Source: Mesorhizobium carmichaelinearum (GTDB taxonomy: Bacteria > Pseudomonadota > Alphaproteobacteria > Rhizobiales > Rhizobiaceae). From it: 64,000 nucleotides of DNA. Made by a program: the position numbers and the translations under genes. The DNA lies in NCBI RefSeq assembly GCF_900199455.1, contig NZ_FZQR01000003.1, positions 248,001 to 312,000 on the forward strand, written 5' to 3'. Under the pieces are notes generated by a model. It had not been told where the DNA came from, did no database searches, and saw nothing but the letters and a program-made list of their open reading frames with translations. Positions 27,388 through 41,617 of the stretch are shown here, one piece after another; position 1 is the first letter of the stretch, and each line of letters starts with the position of its first letter.

Positions 27388-27852
27388 ATGATCGATCGTG
27401 TCATTTCCGAACTCGGCCCGTGGAGCTGGATGGTTCTGGGCTTCGTCCTGCTGGTGATGGAAATCATCGCGCCCGGCATCTTCATGCTGTGGATCGGCAT
27501 CGCCGCGCTCATCATCGGCGCGGTGTCACTGCTGATCTGGGATGCGGCTATTTGGACCTGGCAGATCCAGGTCCTCGCCTTCCTGGCGCTGTCGCTGGTC
27601 TCGGCCTATGTCGGCAAGAGATTGGTCGGCGGACGCCATGATCCGACGGACCAGCCACTGCTCAACCGCCGCGGCGCCCAGATGGTCGGCCGCATGGCGA
27701 CACTTGCCGAACCAATCAAGGACGGTCGCGGCCGCATCAAGCTCGGCGACACGCTGTGGCGCGTCTCCGGCCCGGACCTGCCGGCCGGCACGCAGGTGCG
27801 TGTGACGAGCGCCGCGGATACGGACCTGGAACTGACGGTGGAACGGGTCTGA
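27388..27852 (+). CDS. NfeD family membrane protein
   Basis: 154 aa. Two to three transmembrane helices (about 12-75) precede an OB-fold beta-barrel domain (about 95-150, G-R-G-R-I-K-L-G-D-T-L-W-R-V). This is the short NfeD1b-type partner of stomatin-like proteins. It is encoded in an operon with the SPFH gene; together they probably organise membrane domains or control membrane protein turnover. AGGAG precedes the ATG. The stop is followed 24 bases later by the 166-bp repeat element. Confidence 0.92.
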   Translation: MIDRVISELGPWSWMVLGFVLLVMEIIAPGIFMLWIGIAALIIGAVSLLIWDAAIWTWQIQVLAFLALSLVSAYVGKRLVGGRHDPTDQPLLNRRGAQMVGRMATLAEPIKDGRGRIKLGDTLWRVSGPDLPAGTQVRVTSAADTDLELTVERV

Positions 27853-27876
27853 ATTTTCAGACAGCGCCGACGCGCA

Positions 27877-28042
27877 AGGTGTATTGAGATTCAGGTCAGG
27901 CCGAGCCGAGAACGATGGCTTTCAAGAACCGGAGCGGAGCGTACTTAGGTACGTGAGCACAGTTCTATTGCGACGCAATAGAACGGGGAAGCGCAGAAAG
28001 CTGCCGTTCGCAGGCCGGCCTCACCTGAATATGAATGCACCT
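27877..28042. repeat. 166-bp element with 27-bp inverted ends and nested hairpins
   Basis: The left end, from AGGTGTATTGAGATTCAGG, and the right end, read on the other strand as AGGTGCATTCATATTCAGG, match at all but about four of 27 positions. Inside, a second inverted pair (GAACGATGGCTTTC / GAAAGCTGCCGTTC) continues the stem, and the centre carries two further hairpins: GTAC-TTAG-GTAC and the perfect GTTCTATTGC-GAC-GCAATAGAAC. The whole folds into a long stem with a forked top. It fills the gap between nfeD and kdsD and abuts the kdsD stop codon. It may be a non-autonomous mobile repeat or a structured RNA; no coding capacity is seen. Confidence 0.75.
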
Positions 28043-29043
28043 CAGGCTGCGCCGATGCGCAGCAGGTCATGGAAATGCACCACGCCGAGCGGCATGTTGT
28101 TCCTGGTCACCACCAGCGCGCCGATATTGTGCTCGTTGAGCAGCGCGATCGCCGTGCCGGCAAGCGTCTGCGGGTCGACCGTCTTGGGCGTGCGGGTCAT
28201 CACCTCGTCGACGATGACGTCGGCCAGATTGCGGTGCAGGTTGCGCGCGACATCGCCGTCGGTGATGATCCCGGCCAATTCGCCATTGGTGTCGACGATC
28301 AGGACACAGCCGACCTTCTTCTGCGACAGGGTCATCACCGCTTCCGGCATCTTGGTGCCGAGCACGGCGAGTGGCATCTGGTCGCCGACCCGCATGATCT
28401 CGGAAACCATGGTCAGATTGGCGCCGAGCTGGCCGCCGGGATGGAAGGTGCGGAAATGGTCCGGCGTGAAGCCGCGCGCCTCGAGCAGCGCGATCGCCAG
28501 CGCATCGCCGATGACCAGTTGAAGCAGCGTCGACGTCGTCGGCGCCAGGCCGTGCGGACAGGCCTCCGGGGTGCGCGGCAAAAGCAGCACAACGTCGGCC
28601 GCGCGCGCCAGTGCCGATGTCTCGCCCGATGTGACGGCGATGAGCGGAATGGAAAAACGCCTGGAATAGGCGACGATACCAAGCATCTCCTTGCTCTCGC
28701 CGGACCATGAGATGGCGATGATGGCATCGTCCTTGGCGATCATGCCGAGATCGCCATGGTTGGCCTCGACGGGATGAACGAAGAAAGCCGGTGTGCCGGT
28801 CGAAGCCAGCGTCGCCGCGATCTTCGAGCCGATATGGCCGCTTTTGCCGACGCCGGTGACGATCAGCCGGCCTTCGATCTTCGAGATCATGTCGACGGCC
28901 TGCGCGAAAGGCGCGGCCAGTCCGTTCTCGAGCGCTTCGGCAAGGGCGGCGATTCCGGCCTGCTCGGTTGCCACCGTTCTCAGTGCCGAATCAATCGACG
29001 CTTGCCTGTCCAGGGGCTTCTTATCGAGGGATCTCGCATGCAT
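28042..29043 (-). CDS. kdsD: Arabinose-5-phosphate isomerase (KpsF/GutQ family)
   Basis: 333 aa. It converts ribulose-5-phosphate to arabinose-5-phosphate, the first step to Kdo for lipopolysaccharide or Kdo-containing capsule. The SIS domain (about 45-190) has G-V-G-K-S-G-H-I-G and S-W-S-G-E-S; H-P-G-G-Q-L-G follows, then two CBS domains (about 205-330). Length and order match the family. The start at 29043 has a weak ribosome site. Confidence 0.93.
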   Translation of the reverse strand: MHARSLDKKPLDRQASIDSALRTVATEQAGIAALAEALENGLAAPFAQAVDMISKIEGRLIVTGVGKSGHIGSKIAATLASTGTPAFFVHPVEANHGDLGMIAKDDAIIAISWSGESKEMLGIVAYSRRFSIPLIAVTSGETSALARAADVVLLLPRTPEACPHGLAPTTSTLLQLVIGDALAIALLEARGFTPDHFRTFHPGGQLGANLTMVSEIMRVGDQMPLAVLGTKMPEAVMTLSQKKVGCVLIVDTNGELAGIITDGDVARNLHRNLADVIVDEVMTRTPKTVDPQTLAGTAIALLNEHNIGALVVTRNNMPLGVVHFHDLLRIGAA

Positions 29044-29186
29044 GGATGATGCGATTAGCGCGTTGCCGCCCGCCTGTCCAACAGAAATGGCGCCGATGCC
29101 CAGGCGGCGGAGGCTTCGGACAGGTCACACGACCCCGCAAACAGCGGCACTTTAACCGGGCGAACGATCGTCGCCTCAACCCTCCG

Positions 29187-29194
29187 TTAACCAT
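29187..29194 (+). promoter_or_regulatory. CtrA-type half site upstream of the outer-membrane barrel gene
   Basis: TTAACCAT, 58 bases before ATG 29252, in a short AT-rich stretch. It is a half site only. Confidence 0.3.
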
Positions 29195-29251
29195 CCCCAT
29201 TTACGGTTCGGTAAGTATGGCGCGCACAGCGCCGCGCAAGCAGTGGTGGCG

Positions 29252-31048
29252 ATGTCCGGGGCCCAGCCAGAAAAATCGAGAGGACGACAGGGCAAGGCGG
29301 TCTGCGCCCTGCTGCTGGCGACCAGCATGCTTGCCTTGCTGCGCCCGAGCGCCCTTCACGCCCAGGAAACCGAGCTGCGCGGCGAGGTTTCCGAATCGGC
29401 GATCCTGTCCGACCAGCAGCGCAAGGCAAGGCAGCTCGCCCTTGCCGCCCAGGGCCAGCAGGCGCCGGGCAGCGCGCAGGACGATACGCCGCCGCGCACC
29501 TATTTGCCGGCCAGCGCCGGCGCCGTCCCCGACGACACGAACGCCGATGCCGCCACCGGCAGCATTTTCGATCCGCTGCAGGCGACCGACGACACGTCCA
29601 GCGACAATGCAACGCCGCCCAAGCCCCGCCGCCGGCCATCGAGCGCCGGGCAGAACGCGGCGGATCAGGACAAGACCAAAGCGGGCACCAAGACGGCCGA
29701 CAAGCTGAAAAAGAAGAAAAAAACGACGGCTGCAACCACCGACACCACCGCTTCAACGACCGCCTCCGCGACGGGCGCTGCCGGCACGACCGACAAGGAT
29801 GAGGAGACGGCCAACCGCCGCGCGCTCACCGTCGACAGCACCGACAGGCAGAAGCTCGACCCAGGCGCCGAGCGCACCGCCGCCATTGAAGGCCAGAACA
29901 AGAAAGCCGAAGAGGATCCGTTCGCCCCTACCGGCGTCAAATGGGGTTCCTTCGTCATCCGCCCGTCGATCGAACAGGGCCTGACCGCCACCACGAACGG
30001 CGATTCGAGCAGTGCCGGCACGTCGGCGCTTCTGTCGGAGACGGCGTTGCGCTTTACCGCCGTTTCCGACTGGCGTGAGAACTCCGCCACCATCGACGGC
30101 TACGGCCTGTTCCGCGAGACGGTGTCGGGCTACCCAGTTCACAATGCGCAGGGCCGCATCGAAGGCCAGCTCAATGTCGACCTCGACAACGAACTGCGCG
30201 CCATCGCCAAGCTCGGCTATGAAGCCGTGCCGGAATCCGCCTCTTCGCCCGATGCCATTGCCGGCGTCAGCACCCAGCCGCTGCGACAGACAATCGACGG
30301 CAGCCTTGGAGTCGAAAAGCACATCGGCAAGATGCAGTACACGCTGACCGGCGCGGTCTCGCACGACTTCTATGGCGACGCCAAGCTTTCGGACGGCACG
30401 TCGCTGTCGCAGAAGGATCAGGACAACACGCTCTACACGGCGACCCTGCGCACCGGCTACGAAATCTCCCCGGCCCTCACCCCGTTCACCGAAGTCGAGG
30501 TCGGTCGCCGGGCCTACGATCAGCGCATCGACAATGAAGGCTTCGAGCGTTCCTCGACGCGGCTCGGCGCTCGCGCCGGCCTGCAACTCGACATGGGCGA
30601 GAAACTGTCCGGTGAATTCTCGGCGGGCTGGCTGAGGGAAGCGATCGACGACAAGAGCCTGGAGGCGATTTCGGGCGCCACCGTCAACGCCGACCTCAAA
30701 TGGTCGCCGGAACGCGGCACCACGATCGGCCTGACCGGCAAGACGACCGTCGAGACCACGACCACATCAGGGGAAAGCGGCGACATCCTCTACTCCGGCC
30801 GCCTGACCGCCGAACGCCAGATCCGCGCCAATCTCACCGCGAATGCGGCTTTGGGCCTCGACTGGCGCCACTATGTCGGCATCGATGGCCATGACAGGAT
30901 CTTGAGCGCCGAGACCGGGCTGACTTGGTGGCTGAACCGCTATGCCGGCCTCACCACCCGGTTGAGAACCGAGAAGCTGACCAGCAACCTGCCCGGCCGC
31001 GACTACACCGCCAACAGCCTCTACCTCGGCGTGAAAGTGCAACGCTGA
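29252..31048 (+). CDS. Outer membrane beta-barrel protein (putative porin 2, BBP2_2-like)
   Basis: 598 aa. Signal peptide about 15-42 (L-L-L-A-T-S-M-L-A-L-L, cleavage near L-H-A-Q). Residues 43-220 are low-complexity, Ala/Thr/Asp/Lys-rich with a poly-Lys run. From about 225 to the end the sequence alternates polar and hydrophobic residues in strand-length blocks with aromatic belts and ends V-K-V-Q-R, consistent with a 12-18 strand outer-membrane barrel. ATG 29252 is chosen; GTG 29243 is possible. Substrate or role is unknown. It is tail-to-tail with galU. Confidence 0.78.
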   Translation: MSGAQPEKSRGRQGKAVCALLLATSMLALLRPSALHAQETELRGEVSESAILSDQQRKARQLALAAQGQQAPGSAQDDTPPRTYLPASAGAVPDDTNADAATGSIFDPLQATDDTSSDNATPPKPRRRPSSAGQNAADQDKTKAGTKTADKLKKKKKTTAATTDTTASTTASATGAAGTTDKDEETANRRALTVDSTDRQKLDPGAERTAAIEGQNKKAEEDPFAPTGVKWGSFVIRPSIEQGLTATTNGDSSSAGTSALLSETALRFTAVSDWRENSATIDGYGLFRETVSGYPVHNAQGRIEGQLNVDLDNELRAIAKLGYEAVPESASSPDAIAGVSTQPLRQTIDGSLGVEKHIGKMQYTLTGAVSHDFYGDAKLSDGTSLSQKDQDNTLYTATLRTGYEISPALTPFTEVEVGRRAYDQRIDNEGFERSSTRLGARAGLQLDMGEKLSGEFSAGWLREAIDDKSLEAISGATVNADLKWSPERGTTIGLTGKTTVETTTTSGESGDILYSGRLTAERQIRANLTANAALGLDWRHYVGIDGHDRILSAETGLTWWLNRYAGLTTRLRTEKLTSNLPGRDYTANSLYLGVKVQR

Positions 31049-31070
31049 GGACGTCTGATCGGCGTAGGGC

Positions 31071-31976
31071 CTAGAACGCGGCCCCGCGCCGCTGTGACGG
31101 CTTCATTTCATCAAGAAGCGTGCGGATGACGCCGGCCATGTTCTCGTTCATGTCGCTGCGCCACAGCGCGAAGGCGACATTGGCCTCGACGAAGCCTTCG
31201 GGCGAACCGCAGTCGAATGTGCGGCCCTGATAGTGGTAGCCGTAAAAAGCCTGCTGCTTCTCCAGCTTCAGCATCGCGTCGGTCAGCTGGATCTCGTTGC
31301 CGGCGCCCTTTTCCTGGCCTTCGAGGATCTTGAAGATCTCAGGCTGCAGGATGTAGCGGCCGTTGATGTAGAGGTTGGATGGCGCGGTGCCGGTCTTCGG
31401 CTTCTCCACCATCTCGGTGATGCGGAAGCCGTGATGCGTGTCTTCGCCGCGGCCGACAATGCCGTATTTGTGGGCCTCCGCCGGGTCGCATTCCTGCACG
31501 GCAATGATGTTGTTGCCGGTTTCCTCGTAGAGCTCGACCATCGACTTCATGCAGCTCTTTTCCGACTGCATGATCATATCGGGCAGCAGCAGCGCGAACG
31601 GCTCGTCGCCGACCAGTTCGCGCGCGCACCAGACGGCATGGCCGAGCCCCATCGGCACCTGCTGGCGGGTGAAGCTGGTCTGCCCCGGCGCCGGCTGCAG
31701 CCGCTGCAGGCGGGCAAGCTGCTCGTCCTTGCCGCGCTGGGCCAGCGTGTCATAGAGCTCGAACTGGATATCGAAATGATCCTCGATGACCGCCTTGTTG
31801 CGGCCGGTCACGAAGATGAAATGCTCGATGCCGGCCTCGCGCGCCTCATCCACCACATACTGGATGACTGGCCGGTCGACGACCGTCAGCATCTCCTTGG
31901 GAACAGCCTTGGTGGCCGGGAGGAACCGCGTGCCGAGACCGGCGACCGGGAAAACTGCTTTGCGAACTCTCTTCAT
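31071..31976 (-). CDS. galU: UTP-glucose-1-phosphate uridylyltransferase
   Basis: 301 aa. It makes UDP-glucose for exopolysaccharide, lipopolysaccharide and cyclic glucan synthesis. The N-terminus [18 protein letters not shown] with K-E-M-L is the nucleotide-binding signature; G-L-G-H-A-V-W-C-A and F-D-C-G-S-P-E-G-F further identify GalU. Length is typical. Divergent from the transglycosylase gene. Confidence 0.96.
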   Translation of the reverse strand: MKRVRKAVFPVAGLGTRFLPATKAVPKEMLTVVDRPVIQYVVDEAREAGIEHFIFVTGRNKAVIEDHFDIQFELYDTLAQRGKDEQLARLQRLQPAPGQTSFTRQQVPMGLGHAVWCARELVGDEPFALLLPDMIMQSEKSCMKSMVELYEETGNNIIAVQECDPAEAHKYGIVGRGEDTHHGFRITEMVEKPKTGTAPSNLYINGRYILQPEIFKILEGQEKGAGNEIQLTDAMLKLEKQQAFYGYHYQGRTFDCGSPEGFVEANVAFALWRSDMNENMAGVIRTLLDEMKPSQRRGAAF

Positions 31977-32188
31977 ACTTTCAATTATCCGTTTGCTGGC
32001 CGGCTCCGCAATCCCCGTCTCGCGACATTTTCACGCCGGAATTGAAGATTACTGGGGCGGGCGAGGGAAACTTCCACCGGTTAAAGCATCGAGGGTGTCT
32101 TTTCGTTCCAGGCGACACCTATGGTAAACTAATTCCTAACCCGGTTCGGCGATGAATGGTCTTTCCTGAGACAGAGAAGGAGGAAAAC

Positions 32189-33412
32189 ATGTCCGTTCGC
32201 AATGCCGCAAAACGTTTCACCAGCGTCATGACGGTCGCCAGCCTCTCACTCGCTCTGCTGATGCCCGCCGGACCCGCCTTCGCCGACGCCGGTTTCCGGC
32301 AATGGGTCGCCGGCTTCCGCGCCACCGCCGTCGCGGGCGGCGTTTCCGGCGCTGTCTACGACCAGGCTTTTAGGGACATCAAGGAGCCCGATCCGGTGGT
32401 GCTGGAAAAGGCCCGCACGCAGCCCGAATTCACCGCACCCGCCTGGGATTATTTCGACAACCGCGTCCATGACCAGTCGGTCGCCGTCGGCCAGCAGATG
32501 GCGAAAAAGTGGAAGCCATGGCTGGACAAGATCGAGGCGCGGTTCGGCGTCGACCGCTATATTCTGCTCGCCATCTGGTCGATGGAATCGAACTATGGCG
32601 AGATCCTCAAGCGCGACGACATCATGCGCAACGTCATTCGTTCGCTGGCGACTTTGGGCTATGGCGACCCGAAGCGATCCAAATATGCCCGCACCCAGTT
32701 GGTCGCGGCCCTGAAGATTCTGCAGACCGGCGACATCGATGAAAGCCACCTGATGGGCTCCTGGGCCGGCGCCATGGGCCAGACCCAGTTCATCCCCACA
32801 AGCTACCAGCACTATGCCGTCGACATGGACGGCAATGGCAAGCGCGACATCTGGAATTCCATTCCCGATGCGCTGGCGACATCAGCCAATCTGTTGAAGA
32901 AGAATGGCTGGCAGGCCGGCAAGACCTGGGGCTACGAAGTCACGCTGCCGGCCGGCAAACTGCCCGCCGGCTCGAAGACGCTGGCACAATGGCAGGCGCT
33001 CGGCGTCGTCAGGGCCAGCGGCAAGCCGTTCAAGACCCTCACCGACAAGGCGACGCTGAAAGTGCCGGACGGCCGTGGCGGGCCGGCCTTCCTGATGATC
33101 AGGAATTTTTCGGTCATCAAAGCCTACAACAATGCCGACAAATATGCCCTTGCCGTTGGCCTTCTCGCCGACGAGATCGCCGGTGGCAACGGTCTGGTTC
33201 AGGACTGGCAGCGGCCTTTCACCAAGCTCTCCTTCGAGGAAAGGCAGGAGCTGCAGAAGCGGCTTTCTCAGCACGGGCTTTATGACGGCAAGTTCGACGG
33301 CAAGATCGGTGACGGCACGAAGACGGCCATCATGACCTATCAGGCGAAGGTCGGCTTGACCCAGGACGGCTATCCGAGCATGGAAGTGCTCAAATGGCTC
33401 AGACAAAAATAG
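32189..33412 (+). CDS. Lytic murein transglycosylase (MltB family) with peptidoglycan-binding domain
   Basis: 407 aa. Signal peptide 1-33 (A-F-A-D). The SLT-type MltB domain (about 35-335) has the catalytic glutamate E133 in W-S-M-E-S-N-Y-G; G-S-W-A-G-A-M-G-Q-T-Q-F-I-P is the family hallmark. A C-terminal PG_binding_1 domain (about 345-405) anchors it to the wall. It cleaves glycan strands with formation of 1,6-anhydromuramic acid in the periplasm. The strong site AAGGAGG before ATG 32189 decides the start over upstream in-frame codons. Confidence 0.94.
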   Translation: MSVRNAAKRFTSVMTVASLSLALLMPAGPAFADAGFRQWVAGFRATAVAGGVSGAVYDQAFRDIKEPDPVVLEKARTQPEFTAPAWDYFDNRVHDQSVAVGQQMAKKWKPWLDKIEARFGVDRYILLAIWSMESNYGEILKRDDIMRNVIRSLATLGYGDPKRSKYARTQLVAALKILQTGDIDESHLMGSWAGAMGQTQFIPTSYQHYAVDMDGNGKRDIWNSIPDALATSANLLKKNGWQAGKTWGYEVTLPAGKLPAGSKTLAQWQALGVVRASGKPFKTLTDKATLKVPDGRGGPAFLMIRNFSVIKAYNNADKYALAVGLLADEIAGGNGLVQDWQRPFTKLSFEERQELQKRLSQHGLYDGKFDGKIGDGTKTAIMTYQAKVGLTQDGYPSMEVLKWLRQK

Positions 33413-33483
33413 AGCCGACCACGGCGCCGCGCGCATTTCTAGCGCACATATCAGGCGCGATGGCACTTTGAACTTGCGCCCGG

Positions 33484-33508
33484 CCGCAAAACCGGCTCCG
33501 GTTTGCGG
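33484..33508 (+). terminator. Long GC hairpin after the transglycosylase gene
   Basis: CCGCAAAACCGG-CT-CCGGTTTGCGG, an 11-bp stem with one bulged A, 71 bases past the stop. No T-run follows, so it is only terminator-like. Confidence 0.4.
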
Positions 33509-33536
33509 GACCAGGCACAAGGGGATGGAGGAGTGA

Positions 33537-34766
33537 TTGGTTTCGGCCGCGCGCATCGCGTTGCTTGTTCGTCGCACGCCGATCCTTTTTCTGGCGATCG
33601 TCCTGTTGGCGATTGGCACCGCCGGTGCCTTCCATGTGCCGGCCATGGCGCAGGAGCAGCCGCAGCAAAATCGTGGCTGGTCGTTGCGCGATCTTCTATT
33701 CCCGCGCCGCAGCGAACGCGTTGAGCCGCCGCTCGACACTCAGAAGGCAAAGCCGAAGCCTCGCAAACCCCGGGTGCCACGTGCGTCGGTCGAACCACAA
33801 GTGCCGATAGTTGAGAAGGCGCCGGACGCCCGTACTGTCCTGGTGGTCGGCGACTTCATGGCGTCCGGTCTCGCCGAAGGCCTGGACACCGCCTTTGCCG
33901 ACAACCCAGCCGTCAGGATCGTCGTCCGCTCCAATGGTTCATCCGGCTTTGTGCGCGATGATTTCTACAACTGGCCAGAACAGATCAAATCGCTGATCGA
34001 GACCGAGAAACCGGCCGCGGTGGTCGTCATGCTGGGCTCCAACGATCGCCAGCAGATGAAAGTGGGCGATGTGCGCGAGCAGCCCCGGTCGGAGAATTGG
34101 ACCAAGGAATATGAGCGCCGCACCGACGAACTCGGCAAGGCCATCGCCACCGCCAAGGTACCTTTCCTGTGGGTCGGCATGCCGGCATTCCGGGTGCCGA
34201 AGATGACGTCCGACATGCTGGCCTTCAACGACATCTACCACAAAGCCGCCGAAAGCCATGGCGGCGAATTCGTCGATGTCTGGGACGGCTTCGTCGACGA
34301 GAACGGCGCCTTCATCACCACCGGCCCCGACATGAACGGCCAGCCGGTGCGGCTGCGCGCCGATGACGGCATCAACGTCTCCAAGGCCGGCAAGCGCAAA
34401 CTCGCCTTCTATACCGAAAAGCCGCTGATGAAGATCTTGGGTCTCGCCGCGCCCGGCAGCGTGGCCCCGGCCACAGCACCGGCAGGCGCGCCGGTCGAGG
34501 CACCGGCGCCGGCCGCCGCACCCATTGTCATCGACCGCACCGTACCGATGCTGCTCAGCGATCCGGCACTCGACGGTGGCACCGAACTGCTCGGCGCCGC
34601 CCCGCCGGCAAAAGCCAATCCGGCTCTCCCTGGGGAAAAACTGGTGATCGAAGGCAAGGCGCCGGAGGCTTCGCCCGGACGCGCCGACGATTTCTCCTGG
34701 CCACCGAAGGCCGAGCCGCCGGCGACAGCCGCGGCCGCCGACACGACGACAGCGATCACCCCTTAA
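33537..34766 (+). CDS. SGNH/GDSL-like hydrolase, DUF459 family
   Basis: 409 aa. Signal or anchor segment 12-37 (A-M-A-Q). A linker rich in Lys/Arg/Pro follows, then the DUF459 SGNH-type domain (about 95-295) with V-V-G-D-F-M-A-S-G-L as block I and V-M-L-G-S-N-D-R-Q as block III. The canonical GDS serine motif is altered to G-D-F with a serine three residues later. A Pro/Ala-rich tail fills 300-409. Probably a periplasmic esterase or acyltransferase acting on envelope polymers. The start is TTG at 33537 behind GGAGG. Its stop shares bases with the convergent gltD stop. Confidence 0.8.
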   Translation: MVSAARIALLVRRTPILFLAIVLLAIGTAGAFHVPAMAQEQPQQNRGWSLRDLLFPRRSERVEPPLDTQKAKPKPRKPRVPRASVEPQVPIVEKAPDARTVLVVGDFMASGLAEGLDTAFADNPAVRIVVRSNGSSGFVRDDFYNWPEQIKSLIETEKPAAVVVMLGSNDRQQMKVGDVREQPRSENWTKEYERRTDELGKAIATAKVPFLWVGMPAFRVPKMTSDMLAFNDIYHKAAESHGGEFVDVWDGFVDENGAFITTGPDMNGQPVRLRADDGINVSKAGKRKLAFYTEKPLMKILGLAAPGSVAPATAPAGAPVEAPAPAAAPIVIDRTVPMLLSDPALDGGTELLGAAPPAKANPALPGEKLVIEGKAPEASPGRADDFSWPPKAEPPATAAAADTTTAITP

Positions 34767-36217
34767 CGCGGCAGGACGCTCGACCCCATCAACGCCTCGT
34801 CGATCGAGCGTGCCGCCTGGCGGCCCTCGCGGATCGCCCAGACAACCAGCGACTGGCCACGGCGCACATCGCCCGCCGCATAGAGCCGGTCGACGCTGGT
34901 CCTGTAGTCGCGATCATTGGCCTCGACATTCCGGGAGCGGCGGCTGTCGGTGGTGATTTTCATCTCACCCTCAAGTTCCTTCGCCACGCCGGCTGCGGCC
35001 GGCCCGGCAAAGCCGATGGCGATGAAGGCGAGATCGGCGCGGATGACGAATTCGGTGCCGGCGATCGGCTTGCGCTTCTCGTCGACTTCACAGCACTTGA
35101 CGCCGGTCAGCTGGCCTTCTTCGCCGATGAATTCGAGCGTCGCCACCTGGAACTCGCGCTCCGCACCCTCGGCCTGCGAGGACGAGGTGCGCATCTTGGT
35201 CGCCCAATAGGGCCAGACGGCGAGCTTGTCTTCCTTCTCGGGCGGCTGCGGGCGGATGTCGAGTTGGGTGACGCGCACCGCACCCTGGCGGAAAGCGGTG
35301 CCGACGCAGTCGGAGGCGGTATCGCCGCCGCCGACGACGACGACATGCTGCCCGCCGGCGATGATCGGGTGCGATGGCCACGCCACCGACTGGATCGGCT
35401 CGCCGCCGACGCGGCGGTTCTGCTGCACCAGATACGGCATGGCGTCATGCACGCCGCCGAGATCGTCGCCCGGAATGTTGGCCGCGCGGGGCGTCTCCGA
35501 GCCGCCGCAATAGAGCACGGCATCATGTTCGGCGAGCAGTTCGGCGACGGGCTTGTCGACACCGACATTGACGCCGCAATGGAAGGTCACGCCCTCGCCC
35601 TGCATCTGTTCGATGCGCCGGTCGATATAGTGCTTTTCGATCTTGAAGTCGGGAATGCCGTAGCGCATCAGCCCGCCCGGGCGGCTTTCGCGCTCGTAGA
35701 CATGGACGTCATGGCCGGCGCGGCCGAGCTGCTGGGCAGCGGCCATGCCGGCCGGGCCGGAGCCGATGATGGCGACCCGCTTGCCGGTCTTCTTCTCCGG
35801 CGGATAGGGCCGGATATGGCCGGTCTCGTAGGCTTTGTCGGCGATCGCCTGCTCGACCGTCTTGATGGCGACCGGAATGTCCTCGAGGTTCAGCGTGCAG
35901 GCTTCCTCGCAAGGTGCGGGGCAGATGCGGCCGGTGAATTCCGGGAAATTGTTGGTCGAATGCAGGTTGCGGATCGCGTTGTCCCAGTCCCTGTTGTAGA
36001 CGAGGTCGTTCCAGTCGGGAATCTGGTTGTGGATCGGACAGCCCGTCGGCCCGTGACAGAACGGAATGCCGCAATCCATGCAGCGCGCGGCCTGTTTCTC
36101 GACCTCCTTGTCGGACATCGGCAGCGTGAACTCGCGGAAATGCCGGATGCGGTCGGAGGCCGGCTGGTACTTGTGCACCTGCCGGTCGATTTCGAGAAAG
36201 CCTGTTACCTTGCCCAT
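34763..36217 (-). CDS. gltD: Glutamate synthase (NADPH) small subunit
   Basis: 484 aa. It transfers electrons from NADPH through FAD to the large subunit of GOGAT. The N-terminal region carries cysteines for two [4Fe-4S] clusters (C-M-D-C-G-I-P-F-C...C and C-P-A-P-C-E-E-A-C). G-S-G-P-A-G binds FAD, and G-G-G-D-T-A-S-D-C is the NADPH-site motif. ATG 36217 follows AGGAAC; extensions to 36259 lack a site. It follows gltB on the same strand with a 141-base gap holding a hairpin. Confidence 0.96.
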   Translation of the reverse strand: MGKVTGFLEIDRQVHKYQPASDRIRHFREFTLPMSDKEVEKQAARCMDCGIPFCHGPTGCPIHNQIPDWNDLVYNRDWDNAIRNLHSTNNFPEFTGRICPAPCEEACTLNLEDIPVAIKTVEQAIADKAYETGHIRPYPPEKKTGKRVAIIGSGPAGMAAAQQLGRAGHDVHVYERESRPGGLMRYGIPDFKIEKHYIDRRIEQMQGEGVTFHCGVNVGVDKPVAELLAEHDAVLYCGGSETPRAANIPGDDLGGVHDAMPYLVQQNRRVGGEPIQSVAWPSHPIIAGGQHVVVVGGGDTASDCVGTAFRQGAVRVTQLDIRPQPPEKEDKLAVWPYWATKMRTSSSQAEGAEREFQVATLEFIGEEGQLTGVKCCEVDEKRKPIAGTEFVIRADLAFIAIGFAGPAAAGVAKELEGEMKITTDSRRSRNVEANDRDYRTSVDRLYAAGDVRRGQSLVVWAIREGRQAARSIDEALMGSSVLPR

Positions 36218-36321
36218 AGTCCAGTTCCTGCTGTCCAGATGGTGCGGTTTTCGCCGCACCCGTTAACCTCCTGAGGCAGCCATGGCAACCTTGCACCCGA
36301 GGTCAAACTGTCGATGAAGGG

Positions 36322-36345
36322 GCCGGGAAGCCTGGGCTCCCCGGC
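36322..36345 (-). other. Intercistronic hairpin between gltB and gltD
   Basis: GCCGGGGAGCC / GGCTTCCCGGC on the minus strand, an 11-position stem with one mismatch and a two-base loop, directly after the gltB stop. It could lower gltD expression relative to gltB or protect the gltB 3' end; there is no U-tract. Confidence 0.5.
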
Positions 36346-36358
36346 GATTCTCATAAAA

Positions 36359-41104
<4,746 letters not shown>

Positions 41105-41617
41105 TGTCCTGTCCTCCATTCCAGCCCTTCAGGCGCTGGCCATTCTTCGGTCGCTAATTTGCCTCGGCAAGCGCTTGGCTCACCCTGATCCTTGCGGCAC
41201 GTCTTTTCGAAATCCTTGCCGAACCAGGCGGCTTTCCGCATGGTTCGCGTCTGGTATCGTACAGGCCAGAGTCTGACCGTCCACCTGTCGCTCGCAGCAA
41301 CAGCCGGAGAGGCCAATATGTTACGCCAATCCAGCCTGTTTTGTGCGACAAAATAAGACAGCACTACTGTCCTAAATTTTTATGGCAGAATTCCCCGACG
41401 CACACAAGACCGATTCACAAAAAACTTGGGCTTTCCGCGACATAAAATTACGTGAAGTTGAGGGAAAACGTAAGCTTCAGTCGCCGATCCCGTAGCGCTG
41501 AGTTGATTGGCTTCAACGGTTTTCCGGCATCTGGCCCCTTGCGGTTGGGGCGTGAAACCGGTCAACTCCGCGCCGATTTCCCCCAAAACCCCGATTTCCC
41601 CCAACATAGGCAGATGC
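41105..41617. promoter_or_regulatory. Divergent control region of gltB and the threonine aldolase gene
   Basis: 513 bases without a gene. The middle (about 41335-41470) is clearly AT-richer than the surroundings and should hold both promoters. It contains the palindrome GACAG-CACTA-CTGTC at 41358-41372, a possible operator on the gltB side, and a direct repeat GATTTCCCCCAA (41576 and 41593 region) just before the aldolase start. No sigma-54 promoter of the TGGCAC-N5-TTGC type was found. Confidence 0.5.
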
